The position numbers were made by a program, and so were the translations under genes. From Luscinia megarhynchos (taxonomy: Eukaryota > Chordata > Aves > Passeriformes > Turdidae): DNA of 64,000 nucleotides. The notes below the pieces were generated by a model. That model saw nothing but the letters and a program-made list of their open reading frames with translations. It was not told the DNA's origin and made no database searches. Below are positions 37,101-51,600 of this stretch, piece after piece. The stretch covers positions 10,492,906 through 10,556,905 of the forward strand of contig JAPFBE010000002.1 of assembly GCA_034336665.1 (NCBI GenBank), given 5' to 3'. The first letter of the stretch is position 1, and every line of letters begins with the position of its first letter.

Positions 37101-40100
37101 GCAATATAGAATGCAATTTCAACTCTTAATAACAATTCCTCATATTGTATCAATTACAAACTGGGTGTCACATAAGGAGCATTCTGAAAGCCAGTTAGCT
37201 TAAGTACCATTTTCTCCTGCGCTTCAGAAAGTCCAAGTTTTACCACAAGAGCAAAGACCCTGAGGTTTCTTCCCTTGCTGAGGGAGTAGATTTGGGAAAT
37301 CCCTCATGATGCAAAGAGCTGGTTCGCCTGAGAAGTGGAAGCTTTATTGTTAGAGACTATGAAGATACAGCATGAGAGTTCTGAATATTTTCCTTTAATC
37401 TTAAGAAATAGAGTTTTAAAGGGAAGAGAAAAAAATATAGGCAAAGTGTGATCTTTTGTGCAGCTAACAAATCCCAAGCCATGGTACACATCGAGAAAAT
37501 ACTTAATTTTCACAGTCTGGTCCATTCCTAATACATTTTAGGCATGGGTAATTTCAGAAAGAAAAGATTCTCCATAAATCCAAAGGCAAAAGTTCACCTG
37601 TGTTTGCTTTAAAGACATGTATAACTGAGATGCAAGAACTGTGAACAAAATCTCCTGTACCAGTGTTTCATATATATATATACACACACTTGCTAAGAAA
37701 CTTAGCTAACTAAAATGACCATTTCCCTCCAGTATTACAAGTTGTAAACTTTCAACCCTTTTGATGAAGCAAGGTCTTCATCAAATGCCTTCTAAAGAAT
37801 TGGTCTTCCATTTATAACTGCCTCTCATATCAAACCCACTAGGAGCGTAAAAACAGCAATTATTTATAATAACTTTATTTGGTATAATTTCCATCTGTCT
37901 TTGAAAGCTCTTCCTGCTGTTTTCAGGCTTTGCATGTTAAACAGAAGTGCTTACACTTGACCTTGCTCTTGATCCACTCTTTGTACGCAGCAGTGCCTTT
38001 CTTCTTCTGAAAGATAGGTACAATTTGTGTCCACATAAATTATACTGTACTTGCTATTAACATTCTTTTATCTGGTAAATTACTTACACTGATTATGTTG
38101 AAGACTGTTCTATGAGCTGTTGATAATGCAGGTCTATGATTTGGATGTAATATGTCATTCTTAATTTGGGACAAGGATGAAAGGAGATGGCAGCTTGCTG
38201 TAACACATGCAAAAATCAGGTTCTGGCCACATGCAGTCAGGAAAAGATCCACAGTAGCATTTGGAAGGGAAAATGTGTTCAGACTCAGCATTCTGGCTAA
38301 ATTCCAGCTTCAGTAATTATTCTGTCTAAATCTTCCTGCATTTCCAAAGGGGTGATTATGGTATTTTCGTTTCTTTCCTGCCTCAGATTCATGGAGCACA
38401 TTGGCATAGGTAATGCCCATTCTGTGCTGCATTGAAGAAGTAGCAAACAGGGAAAATTATCCATAGTTCCTTCTCTCAACAAATAGTTAAAGCTGAGATA
38501 AACTCAGATGTTTATACTTGTATGGATTTGTCTTGTCCAGTCAGCCACAGGACTAGAAATGCTGCACTACTCTTTGGCAAAAAGGACACGGAGTCTTGAA
38601 ACCATTCCCTAGAGCAAGTGTGCTGTGCATTCAGGGAAATGGAACCATCAGTAGATTCCAATTCTGCAGGTCTGCACCCTCTCAAGAAGAGAGAAAGGAC
38701 ATGAGGATTCTAGCCTTTCATTCAATCCCATCTCTTAACAACAGGTTCCTATAAACTGATGATTTTGTAGTAAATAAGTAGCAAAAACTAGAAAGAATAC
38801 AATTATATTGCATTCTTGTCTGTTTCAGGACATTGCTGAGATCTTCCTTGATGATTTAAGAAACTGAAGACAAAGATTGCTGTTCCTGCAAATTTAGGCT
38901 GCTCTGAGCAACCATCACCTCCTGCATTTCATTTGCTCAAAGAATATGGCTTCTTCTTGTCACTAACAAAATGATTGAGGATGCTCAAAGCAGATTTCTT
39001 CCATGATGTGCAAACATGTTTTGTAAACTAAGTTTTTTATTTTTCAAGGAGTTGGTTTTTTCCAAAGGAATGCAAAAATACAAATAATCAAAAAAGGGAT
39101 TTTTCAACTGCATATTTCAGAAATATTTTTGTTATGATGGTAATAATGAACACACACATATATTGTCTCTAAGTGTTATCTTGATCTTATAAAGCCCCAT
39201 GACAAAAATAATAATTGCTCTAAAAGACCAAAATAACCCCCTTGCTCTTTTTAAATCAGTTCAGCAAAGTGATGTAGTCCCAAAGTGCCAGTCTCATCAT
39301 GCTGCTGCACAGATCTGGCAATCAGTGGCTCTCTGGTGTCTGGGTCCCAGGGGGCAGGAAAGAGCTTTGCAGTGCTGAATTTTGTACTGTTATTATTTTT
39401 AGAGTTTCAGTGTACTGCAGACATTTGCTTATATTGTTCTTAAACTTTCCTTTTGAATGAAATACTTTAAAACTATATATCCATTTTGATGAGGAAAGAT
39501 TTTAAAAAGATCTTTTTCTAGAGGAAGTCCACGTAACACTCACAAGCCACTGTGGACTGTACCCATCTTGTTGCAGTTGCAGTCCTGCCATCCTGAAGAC
39601 ACTAAGTTTTTGCTAGAATTGTTTGTTCTTGTGGCTCATGTTATCATAATTCCATTTTATACTGTACACAACTCTGTAGAGCACAAGGTTACACCCTTCC
39701 ACCCTTCTCAGATGTGTAGCCAAGACACCCTTTCTTGAATTCTGTCCATGTAACTGATGGACCATTGCCAGTACTTCTACTACTTCCATCACTCATTCTC
39801 AAGAATAAAGGCAGATATAGTCTATGCCCTCTTATCTATCCCCAAAACTTGTCCTGTTTTTTGGCACATTTTGTGGACCTATCTGCTTTGTTTGAAAATA
39901 TGGTCCTTACTGGCTCTCTTCTGAGAGCTGCATTTGGCTCCAGTAAATGAGCCAGAGAGAATTCTCACCCATCTTTTATCTACATTTGTGATGTTGTCTC
40001 TGAAGGGTGAGGGTGCTTATTTATGAAGAAGGAATCAAAAGTCAAGGTGCTGATTGACCATTTGCTCCTTATTCTTCTATTGCAAGGACACAAACCAAAG

Positions 40101-42414
40101 TATTTTACTTCTTTCACAGACCAGTGTTGCATACATATTCCCAGATACAAAGAAAAGGCAAGGGAGAAGCTGAAAGAAAGGTTTGGCTCCTTGTTAGCAG
40201 AGTTCTGCCCCTGCAGATGAAAAAACTATCTTAGTCCCCTTCTGGATCATGGAAAATATGATGGTTTGTGGTTCTAAGCTAGGTTTATCAAAAGCATACA
40301 GATAAAATTGCTTTTATGAAAAATTTGATACTTAAATACATATTTTGAAAAGCTTATCCCACAGATAAAAGGAAAGAGATAATGTCTTTTTCTAAGAGCT
40401 TCAAGAAAACAAAAAGAAAACTTAAACTACTTTTAGCCACATTATCCAAGTTTCTGACAAAGGGAAAAAAAGATCTTGTGAGGCAATTTTAGGTTCACTA
40501 AGATACTTCTGAGATATCACAGCTGTTGCTCTGTCCCACACTGAGTTTTTATTGCAAAGCCACAGTGTAATAGGAGCAGATCTTTTAAATGGCATAAAAA
40601 AACCCAAAACCCTACTCCTCAAAATAAAAATATGGACAGTCTAGACAAGAACCAGCTAATTTTGCCTCTTTATCAATTAATCTTCCAAGACTATGTGACA
40701 CAGTTATAAGTTTATTTTATTGTGGTGATGCTGAAATCCTCACTGGGTTTTTTATATCACTTGTGTTTGCATGGTTAAACATAAAGTCTTAACAACAGCA
40801 AAATCTTTTTTAAATTGTGTGCCCTAAGTATTTTTTTAATATATAAACAAGTACGTAAGCTCAGGCCCCAGAATATATAGCAGACAATCAATGGATGGTG
40901 AAGGTTCAATAAAAGTCTCCTGTGCTTGGTGTGACAAACAGTCCAAATACCTGTGGCATTATATATTTCATGTAACAAACAGGTGAGGCATTTTGAATCA
41001 TCACATCTCCAGTGAAATGTTATTCTTGAAAAATACATTCTGAGCTCAAGAACTACCTTTGCAGCTTTTTAACTTCCATATTTTCCCCTCATCATTCTTG
41101 TTGAGGATATTAATTGATTTAAGTTGCTGCCTAAAGAGACAAATATTTTTTTCTAAAGGATATGTAGATTCATATTTTTATGAACATCTTCTTTGAGCCA
41201 TAACATCTGCTAGGGCTTTGAAGCATCCTAATACCATTATCAGGTGTTACATTCAATCAGTTATCTCACTATTTATCTCAGTCAGTGATTATTTATTTTT
41301 GGTTCAGAGACTTTGTGCTAAGATGGTTTAAATTCTAATATCAACAGTGCAAATGAGTAGCTAAGAACAATAAAAATTTCCTTTCTGTCATAACTGAAAA
41401 ATATTTCCACAGGCATTCATTATTTTAAATTGTAAAAGGGTTTGGTATGTAGCCTGTCTGATTCTTCATGAAACTAGATAACATTTACTTATTCCAGATG
41501 TTGCCTGCTATTAAAAATCAGAAACAAAGCAACATTATGAGATTATTATTTTATTTCTGCAACATCTTGCACTGGGTATTATGCTTGCCTCTCTTTGTTT
41601 CAGATAATGTAATTGGTTCTCTTAGATCATATTGTAAGCCAAAACTGTAATAAATATGTAGTTTTTCTATTATTACTACTGTCATAATTTAGTAGAGTTA
41701 GTGCATGACTGAGATTCTGTTTTGGCACAAAAACATATGTAAGAGGCAATTAGCTGCACACAAGCAGGAGAAAACCTATTAGGGTTGCAAAGGTTTCTGA
41801 GGTCTACCTTCTTCAAAGTTGTTGAACACATTCTTTGGGGCTACAACACATCTAGTCTTTTTTTTCCCTGTATGACCACTCCTCCAGGCATCCATCATGA
41901 CAGATCAGTCAGGTTTCAGAGCTGCAAAGCTTCACCTTGTGGAAAAGTGAGGTTGCACACGATTTGGCTACTGCTGAACACATCCCTGCTGTTTCCAACA
42001 GGCTTAGCTCTCCCAGGTAGGTCAGTTCATGGTACTCAGCTTTGTTCTACTTCCAGAAGTGGTAACAGAGAAATGCCATGAGGGTATGTGCTGTAACTTC
42101 ACTCTGGAAAGAAAGAAATTTCAGAATCTCATCAGGCATTTTTTCAGCTTCCTATGTTTTCCCCCAATCCATTTTCTTTGGTTGCAATCATTATGTGTTG
42201 TATCCACTCTTTTGAAAAACAGTCAGAAGAAAAAGAATCCACAATAACTGTATGTTGTTATTTAAAAATCCTACTTTTTATAAGCATGAAACACTTAAAG
42301 TGAACTTCCACAGGTATTGTTAGCTTTTGCTATTATTCTCAGCCTAATGTAATCTAAAATAGCAGCAGTTCCTTGATCTCTCCTCATTGTAATCTTCTCT
42401 TCTGCCCAATTGCT
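34166..42414. other. Intergenic stretch without recognised genes
   Basis: Eight kilobases of AT-rich DNA. The frame at 35857-36072 (plus, 71 codons) follows a splice-acceptor-like ctctaacag, but its protein matches no family I recognise. A short TA/CA tract lies near 37671-37689. Nothing else stands out. Confidence 0.55.
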
Positions 42415-42600
42415 CTTGCCATTAAGGACATTTTTCTAATAGCAAGTCTAAATGTTTCCTCTCTTAGTTTCAGGCCATTGCTCCTTATTCTAGCAGAAAG
42501 TATTTATATTCTGAGATCATTTCTCCCTCGAGTCTCTGTGTTTTCTAGGCTGTATAAATATCAGAAGCGACCACACTGCAGGGTATCACTGTGTGTGCTG
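42415..42600 (-). mobile_element. Old CR1 fragment, antisense (tentative)
   Basis: The order of phrases matches reverse-complemented old CR1 3' sequence: gacatttttctaatagcaag, then gtttcaggccattgctcctt attct, ttctgagatcatttctccct and ttttctaggctgtataaata. Boundaries are soft and divergence is high. Confidence 0.55.
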
Positions 42601-44945
42601 TGGTACACCAGTCCTCTAGGTGGTTAGTATCATGCAGGGTGTAACACATGCTCCAAGGCAAGCACTGTAAGTGTTCCTAAGATTTTCAGGCTCTTGCTTC
42701 CACTGAGTCCTCATAAATGCTTGCACTTTAAGGAACAGAATTCTTTTTATGCTTGTCAGGAAAAAAAACAAAAAGACAAAAAGGGATTAATTTCCCTTTC
42801 AAAGTTGCACAAAGAAAAAACCAAACAAACCAACCAAAATCTCAGCCTTTCTCAATTAGTCTAATAAAGCAGGACAAAAATGGCATCATCGTTTGACCTC
42901 CAAATTCCCACAGTCTCAGTGCAGCTCTGCACACTTTATGATGCCATTTAGTTACACTGTACACAGACTATTTTTACTTAAATCTCCTGGCTTAGCTAAT
43001 GTCAGGCAACTCTATTAGACTCTCAACACCTCTTCTTCCCATGCTAACCCTCACCTCTGACACACTAGTTTTAGTCTCCCAGGTTATGTGGGTGGAATGC
43101 CCTCCTCTGTCCTGCCTCTGAATTCATTGCTAGGTCTCAGGCATCCTTTCCATCCTCAGCCAGACTCCTCTACTCTCTCAGTCAGAGTCTTCCCCAAGGC
43201 CTGGCTGTCTAACCTTTCAGATCCTTACCCTATTTCATGTTGTCTTTACTGTTCTAGTCGAGGACTTGTTCTTTCTCCCTCTTATTCCCCTCAGGCATTT
43301 TTTTTCCTTTGTACATGAGAAGGGCATGGAAGGGCGAGAGGGGATGTGCCAGATCTCATTTTTGGTACCAAAAGACCAGAGGAAGAGCACCTGTAAAAAG
43401 CTAGAGCACGTTGACTGCAAACATGTCCTTTCACCAAGGTAACAGCCAGTCTGACAACTCTGTGAAGAGCATATGAAACAGAGATTTTCTAAAGACTTGT
43501 AACAGGGGCCATATCTGGGCAGTTAATGTGCAATAATGACAAAAGAAACATCCCTGAAAGAAAATGCTACAATGCCACATGAAGTCTCAAATCTCTCTTC
43601 CCAGCCATGAGAGCATTAAGATATCTTAGTGAAAGAATCCTACTCACAGTTAATAGGGACAAAGTGATGTGCTTTCCTAATCTCATTTTTAGAAGCAACA
43701 GAAATGTTTTTGCAATGAGTAAGCAAAAAAATCCCACCTCCTCACAATTCTTCATGGTGGAAACCTTTGATTAAAAGTTCAGCAAAATTGTGCACAACTG
43801 ATAGTAGTATCTTTATACCACAGGGAGAGACCATCTCTCATTAGAGACTAGCTAAAATAATTCTGTAATATTCTCATAAATTTTAGGGCCCAATTATTCT
43901 TATGTATTATTCTGTATTCTATATAATTATAGAATCAATATTTATTTGTTTACATTATTATATCCTATGTAATTACATAAATTATTCTGTGTACTCTTTT
44001 GGCAAAAAATAACATGAGAGTTCAAAAGACTTATTTGATATGTCCTTACTTGGAGGTGAGTGGAAAGTTTGATTTGGGCTGTCCTCCATTTCAGTACAGT
44101 GACCTTGCATGAAGAATTCTTGCTGTGAGTATCATACCTTTAAATAGGTGATGATGTTTTCTAGGTTTCCTATCATCCTTATTTACACATAAAGGAAACA
44201 GCAGAAACAGAAATCCATGAAGTTAAATATTTTAATACACTGTTTTCTGAAACAAGTTTTTTTTAAAAAAAATCATTTGCCAACTAACTTTTCCCTAGAT
44301 CACATCACATAATCGCTCATTAATTTGTGCTTGAACTTACATCCACATGTACTGAATGAAGCAACTGTTCACTGTGCCTGCAAACCAGTCCATCACAGAT
44401 ATTTTTATCTCATCCTCTCTGATGTCCTCTGTGATCTTTGTGTTTCTGGAGGTGACCAAGATCTCTTGTGCAGTTAGAAGGCTGATTCGAGAGGCATCAG
44501 ACATGTTCAGATATCCACAATCTTTAATTTTGTGCTTCTTCTATAACAGAATATCCTTAACCTGCAGAGAATTTTCTCCCAATTCACTTCCTATCCCAGT
44601 AAGTTGCTGAGTGCAACATGGGTGGATAAAAAGCTTTGTCTTTCACCTCGGGGAGCTGACTGGAGTACTGATCTGGTCCTCACTTGAGTGATATCCCAGT
44701 TACTTAGAAATTAGTCTGATCCTTTTCTTCCCTAGCACATAGTTCATGGATCCATGAACACAAGCATCTGAGTACATTCAACACAAAGAGATTTATCAGG
44801 TAGGATAAAAAGAGGAAAAGGAAGAATATTGAATTTACTGTACCAGACCACTTATGTACTATCATCACCTAACATTTGGCAGCATGCAGTGAGCAGAGGA
44901 GCTGCTCAACATATATAAATGACTGCACACTAATTGGTATATAAA

Positions 44946-44980
44946 CTATGTATGTATGTATGTGGTATGTATGTATGCAT
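44946..44980. repeat. (TATG)n microsatellite, interrupted
   Basis: Two runs of the tetranucleotide TATG separated by a TGG interruption. Confidence 0.9.
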
Positions 44981-47900
44981 GGCTCTGTACTTCCTTCAAT
45001 GTCTTGCAGAGAGAATATTAACTTCCCATCTTTCTTCTTCCAGAAGTAAATCCCTTCTACTCCAGCTTCAGTTTCCAGGAGATTGCTCAGGCACCAAACT
45101 GCTGACCCATCAATCTGAACGCAGAAGGAAAAGTCCTTGTTCCCAGCAGAGCTTGATTTCATTTACAGATGAAGGGCTGCTTCCCTTGACTTCTTTGGGG
45201 CAGCTTTACTTCCTTCCCAATTTTACTAGCTTTGGCAAAAAAACTCCCTCTCACAGCAGATGTTTATGGATTTGTGCTAATGACCCCCTTGGCAGCTTTC
45301 TGCAGTCTTGGAAATTGTCAGCAAGGAACCATTGAAGTCCTGGCCAAAAATCAGATGGTTGGATAGCAAACATTTAGATACAGAGCAAAATCGTTGGAGG
45401 CAAAAAAAGAAAAAAGAATACCCAGAATCAGGAGTTCAGAGATGCCAAGCAGCAATCACCTGCCCAGCCTGACCATCAGCAGCATAGATCAGGAAGCACC
45501 TGTGCAGGAAGCAGAGTCCTGACCACTGGGGTACTAATCAATACTGTCATACAGGCATCCATCCACCTCTGCCTTCTAAGTTTTGTATACTTTTCTGAAC
45601 AGGTCATAGAACTGGGGAAGATAGAGGCTCACAGGACCATTCCTTTCAAAGCTGTCACAATAGGCAGATGTAAATTTGTATTCAATATGCATTTGAAGTC
45701 AATCCGGCTTAATTAATACCTTGACTAGAAATTAAAGCTTGAGATTCATGGGAGACATGAGAGTTTTGTCTGAAACAGAGGAAGTAGTCAATAGGATTGA
45801 GTCTAGCCATTGGAGAATATTGTCTCTTTAAATAAAGCTAATATTTGTTTGAACTGAATCCATGTTTCAGTTTAGTCCTCTATTTCCTCCTGAATATAGA
45901 TATTATAAAATATGTGAATAATTAGTGATAATGGTATGGTCTTTTGGTGAGAGGATATTGGTTTTTTCCCTGGGTTTATAATTAACTAAGGGCCTAGCTA
46001 AATGAAGAACATATAGGAGTATTGTAAACTGTTAACCTTTCTTTGTCTTCCCTAATTAAAAATTAATACCTTGACCCCCTGTTAAAAACAATGTTTGAGT
46101 GTTGCAGCGTTGTTACTGTGCAATGGTCTGAGCTGTTACTATCCAATAGTTCATTAAAACAATTAAAAAAACTCCATGAAAACCCCCCCCCACTTTCCCC
46201 TTCCTAAGCAGCCAAAGAAGAAGCACTGAATTCTTCACTGCAAAACCAGCTGTGGTGGTTTAGGTTATTGCCACCCAGCACATCCCACCTTCAGTCCTTT
46301 GCATACTGCAAAATACACACATACCAAAAACTGTGCATAGTTTATGTAATAGTGGATGAGGAAAAAGCTGCTCCAGCCATCATCTTGTGTACAGTTCACT
46401 TTCCTAGAGTCAGAGTGGTGCCTAAGATTGCCAAGACCTCTGCATGGGCCCAGCAAACAGGATACAGGAGTAGAAGAGGTCTTAACCTTGCTGAAGTGGT
46501 GGGCCAAGGGTGGCAAGTGGGATACCTGAGGGAATCTCAGATGGCACTAAATTTTTATGCATGGGAGACAGGGTCAAGCCTCTCATGTCCTAGTTAGATC
46601 CCACTTGTCATCTTGACCAGAAGTATGAATCAAAACAAGCCTGTTCACTGCCTCTTGGACTGACCACAGCCAGATCTGATTTTTCCATCTGATTTCTTTA
46701 GATGTCAGCATTCAAAAAAGAGTTATCTTTACTTCAATCTCTTATTTAACATTTCTTGATGCTTCTTGTTCTTCTTAGTTCAGACAATACTGCTATGTGT
46801 AAGGGAATGGACAGATTACTGTGTGAAGCTCATACTCAAGAGATGACCAATGTAACTAGATAAAACTTTCTCAGTAGCCTCCTGCTTATTTGGAACCTAG
46901 CTGTATCATGCAGCTTTGCCCCTTGCAAACTACAGGTTTTGTCACTGAGCTACTGTTGGTTCATAAATATTTTAATTATTGATGGAATTTCTTAGGTCTG
47001 AAAAGTGGACATGTTGGTTTTTTCTAACCCTTAGTAGGATTTGAAAGGCTTTCCCCCAGTCTAGCCATGTCAATATATGAAACCAAAAGCCTCACAGCTG
47101 GACATGGAATTCCCTGTTTTTCCCTAAGTAAATTCCTATTGCAAAAGAAACATTTTGACGGGAAAAATACTCACACTAGAGATGAATGGTTATCTATGAA
47201 CATATAAGCTTGCAAAAAGAAAACTCTCAAATTATTCATCAACTCACAGAACAGAGTCAGTAACTGAATATGGTTTTCTGTAATTCCCTAATGGACTTTT
47301 AAGAAAAGATCTGTTTTAGCACAAAATGCACATAAGTAGCTGTTATTTAGCAATCTGCATAAATTACTTGTAAGGTAGCTAGAGAAAGGACTTTTTTGCA
47401 ATGCCAAATTATTTCCAACAAACAACCTCAGTTTGTACCAGCACAACAAAAACTGCAATAACACATTAAACTAATATTTTAACTGCATAGATTAGATCTG
47501 ATTTCACAAAATTTTAGGTTCATGCAAATTCCACTTACCACTTTGAATAAGTTTATACTGCCATGGAAAAACATTACAGGAAGGAATAGTTCTAGAGAAG
47601 TGTAATAAAGTGTAGGGACCAAGCACCAGAATTCAATAATAAAAATAGAGTTTGATAGAGGATGGTATTCTTTTGTATTCAAATGCTAAAGAGAGTTCCC
47701 ATAAGAACTGCAAGAGCTGCTGAAATATTACTGGCTTCTTACAGAAGTTTCAGCTACATGTGTGGTCAGCAATGCCAAGGACATGCATGCACCTAGAGCT
47801 CTTCACACACTGTTGGTCATTTATTAACTCAGGGCAGGATTGTAAAGTCTCCTACTGTAGATGCCTTTGTTCATCTAGTTGAGCCAAGACCACAGAGGTG

Positions 47901-48600
47901 CCAAATATCAGTCATTGCACCCAATTAGTACTGTTTCCCACCACTGAATCTCGAGCTGAGATATAGCTGTTTATACCCTGTACTTCTAGATTTAAGCAAA
48001 ACATATTCTATGCTGTTGTACATCTTCCATGTGTGGTTTTCTGGAGAAGGAGGGGAGTGATGGGAACAGCCCAATTCATCATCCTGCTCCTACTGCTGGG
48101 CTGCTCTCTGTTGCTTTTCCTTGCTTTGTGTGAAGGAGTCATTACCCTCAGCAACATTACCATTAGACCCAGGGGGAAACACCTCTAAAGCTGAATGGCT
48201 AAAGTGGATCCTGATTCCTGCAGAGTCACCTAAATAAAGTGTGATTCTCAGTTATGCTAAGCACCAATGGCTCCATGTACCTCCAGAAGATTGCTGAAAC
48301 ATCTGGCTGTGGAAGTTTTGTCCTACATCCTTCTGATCTGTGGAGTCAGGAAACATAGTTTTGTGACCTATTATAATGCTTAATTCTCTAATTACACCAT
48401 CCCTCTTCCAAGAAGTGGATAACTACATTACATATATCCAGTTTTACCAAAAGAAAGCTATTAGCATTATCATTTTAATACATTTATATCTGAGAAAAAG
48501 AATCTGCCTTCTTTTCTTTTTTCCAAATTACACTGAAGATTGCTAGATTGTTACATCCTGATATCCTCTGAGACTTCCTCAGCAGTTCTTGTTGATTTTC

Positions 48601-48618
48601 CCCATTGACTTCAGTGGG
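48601..48618. repeat. Near-palindromic 18-mer typical of old sauropsid repeats
   Basis: CCCATTGACTTCAGTGGG is an inverted repeat with one mismatched pair, followed by agttttggg. From memory, the CATTGACTTCAATGGGAGTTTTG type of motif recurs in old interspersed repeats of turtles, crocodilians and birds. The rest of the element is not delineable. Confidence 0.4.
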
Positions 48619-51600
48619 AGTTTTGGGCTTTTCTAAATTAACTGTAAACATTCAGGAAAAAGACCTTGACATCCTTGTGTGTGGCTCAAATGAAGCCATC
48701 TGCTCAATGTGCAGCCCTAAGTTAAAAATTAACATTAAAACACCACAAACAAAATCACAGTGTTTTAGGAAGTATTAAGAGATGGAATAGAAGACACTTT
48801 CCAGAAGGCATTTATCATATGATCCCACAAATTAATAGCTGCCCTTCAGTTTTGATCCTGCTTACAATAAACTGAAAGGACTTACAGACAAGTGATCAGA
48901 CACCAGGAAATAATTCCACATGGTGAGAGATTAGCTCTGTTTATGAGGCAGATGAATAAGAGGTGACATGACATAATTATCATAATGTCATTATAATGTA
49001 AATCCTAGCAGTCATGACTAAGCTGCAATGCAAGATTGAGGAGACACTCTATGAAATAAAAAGGGAACAGTTGACTGGCCTTGTCCCTGTGCTAATTCCT
49101 TTGGCAGGTATCTCAGAAGGTTTCCATATCCCTAATATAAAGATCATATTCATGTGTAAAAAACCTATAGTCAACTGGACTACATATATATTTCCATGTG
49201 CTCATAAGCATATCCAATGAAAAAAAAAAAAGGCTGCACACAGCCATTATGGTTGGAATGGTTGCTTCTTAATTTGCTTGCTTGCTGACGTCTGCCTCAG
49301 GTAACTAAAATTCAACCATGACATGATGATATAAGAAATTACTTCCAGAGCATGTATTTTTTTCCCTTCTTTTCATCCTTGAATGATGTTATGCATTTTT
49401 CCTCTGATTCTTACTTTAGGAATTAAATAAAGGTATCCCATGAAGAAATACAACCACTGTGCTATAGGATGTTTTAATTCCATATTTTTCAGATCCATCA
49501 TGAAGTGTTCTAAGAGGATCTTTTTTTATTTATTCATTTCTGTGTTCCTGAAAATACAGAAATCTCATGCTCACTGATCCTGTGTAAACATACTTGCTTC
49601 ATCAGGAGTTAAAATCTGTCCATATGCCTCTTTCCTTGTACCCAAAGTCTGGCTGAGTTGTGAACTGCACAAGGAGAAAACCAATATATTGAAAGATCTG
49701 TTTCACAGCCATGAACATCTGTCTCCTCTTCAAAAGTAACGTAGTGTAATCTGGATATATATTCCCAGAGAGGAACTTTGGTAATTCAGATTAGAAGCAA
49801 TTCTTGATGTTTTAAGGAGCCTCTTTATTACAAAAACAATTACACAACCCACCAGCACAGTACACAGGAAGGGAGAAGTAGAAGTTTATTTAGCAAGAAG
49901 GCTCCTGACAGATGCCAGCACAACTGGGGCAGCTAAATTGGCTTGTATCAATAACTCTTTCAGCCAGTTTGTAAAAAATCCTTCTGGGTCTAAGCCCAGA
50001 AGCTCAGCTATGCTGTAAGCATATTCAGGCACACCAACCACCCCAACATTTCATGTGTGGCTCAAGTGTACTGTTCATCCACTTTTTTCCCCCCAGACCT
50101 TTATTACCTTTTATAACTGCTCCTCCTTTTTGCTTTATCTCCTGTACAGGGAGTATTGGGATCAGAAAATATTTTTAATTTCAATCCTGTACCCTAGAGT
50201 TCATTCAATTTTGAACAATATATCGATTAATCTTTTCCTCCCTTGGGCTGAGTTTTTCAGCACCAGCATAGATATATCTCTGGCTTTTAATAAAAGAACT
50301 GCAATGTGGATGGTAATGCCTTAAGCTTTCTGATAAGCAACAAAGTCTCTAACTTTCCTCATACTATATTACCTAAATACTGGTTTAGAAACAGTAGGGA
50401 ATATTCCAAAACCTCCAACCTCAAGACTAACAGTCTCACTGAAATATGTGAATACAATGACCCAAACAAAGCTATACTTCAAGGAGGCTTCAAAACAGAG
50501 GCAGACAGAGAGCACAGGACACAGAGGAAACACAAAGAAACAACTCATTGGAGTTTTTTTCCTTCTTTTCTCTCATACAGATCAAGGCATCAAGAGTGGA
50601 CAGAGCTGACCTGCTTCTCTCTGCAGTCAATGGGTGGGCTCCTGTGATTTTGCCAGCTCAGTGGCTCTAAGACAAAAGTAGGAGGAAGTGAAGGAAGACT
50701 GTTTGGCAGCCCACAGTTATGTGGAAGTGGACACAGCAGAAAAAGAGTGAGACAGGGCTGCATAGAGACAAAGAGGAAATACTGAAACAGTCTAGAGTAG
50801 GTAAAGGGGAGCAAATAATAGCCACAAAAATGAAGAAGATAAAAGCCTGATTAGGACAGAAGGAAAATAGTAATTGAAGCACAGTTGTGTTTATATTTTC
50901 AGTAATGTTTAGATGTAATGTGAGTCAAACAAAAGCAGAAAAGTCTGACCATGGGTAAATATAGGCAAGCCTAAAAACCAAGTAAATAATTACAGTTCAA
51001 AACCAAGCACATAGAAAATGCAATAGCAGAATAATTACAATGCTTTTGGCTATTTTCTCTGAGCAGAACTGCTGTTTTATTGTCAGTCAGGATAACTTCC
51101 AAAATGGAAACTCTTTTCTCCACATCACAATAATTAGATGCACTTACTTCTTGAATGAGCAAAGACCTTGTGATTTAGAAAAAAACAACAAAGTAAGGAG
51201 ACTCATAAGGAGTACAGCCTATGTGCTAATTTGGCACATATTTTAATTTTGAAACCATCAAGTTTGTATTTTAAAAATATCTTTATGCAAGGATCTCGCT
51301 CCTGTTTGCAGTTCTGTCACAATGTAAAAAGAGTTCAACCTGATTAGGACAAAAAAAGGTGATATAGCAAATGGTTCTGATGATTTATCAAGTTGTTGAC
51401 TTTCCTTGAAGACAGCACAAAAGTAAGGCTACAAGTAAGTGGAAAGAGATACTGACCCCCTCTAATTTTTCATAATGTAAAACAAGTAGCAGAGTTCTGA
51501 GACGACAGCATAGCTTAACACAGGGTCCTATTCTTTGCTGGCTTTTTTGTAAGTGACAAGAGCTTGATTGTATTTTTTTATGCAATTATATCTTTAAGCT

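Noticed and set aside
46252..46600. TGTGGTGGTTTAGG start resembling an avian LTR
   Set aside because: No matching CA end, partner LTR, primer-binding site, poly-purine tract or retroviral coding remnant was found.
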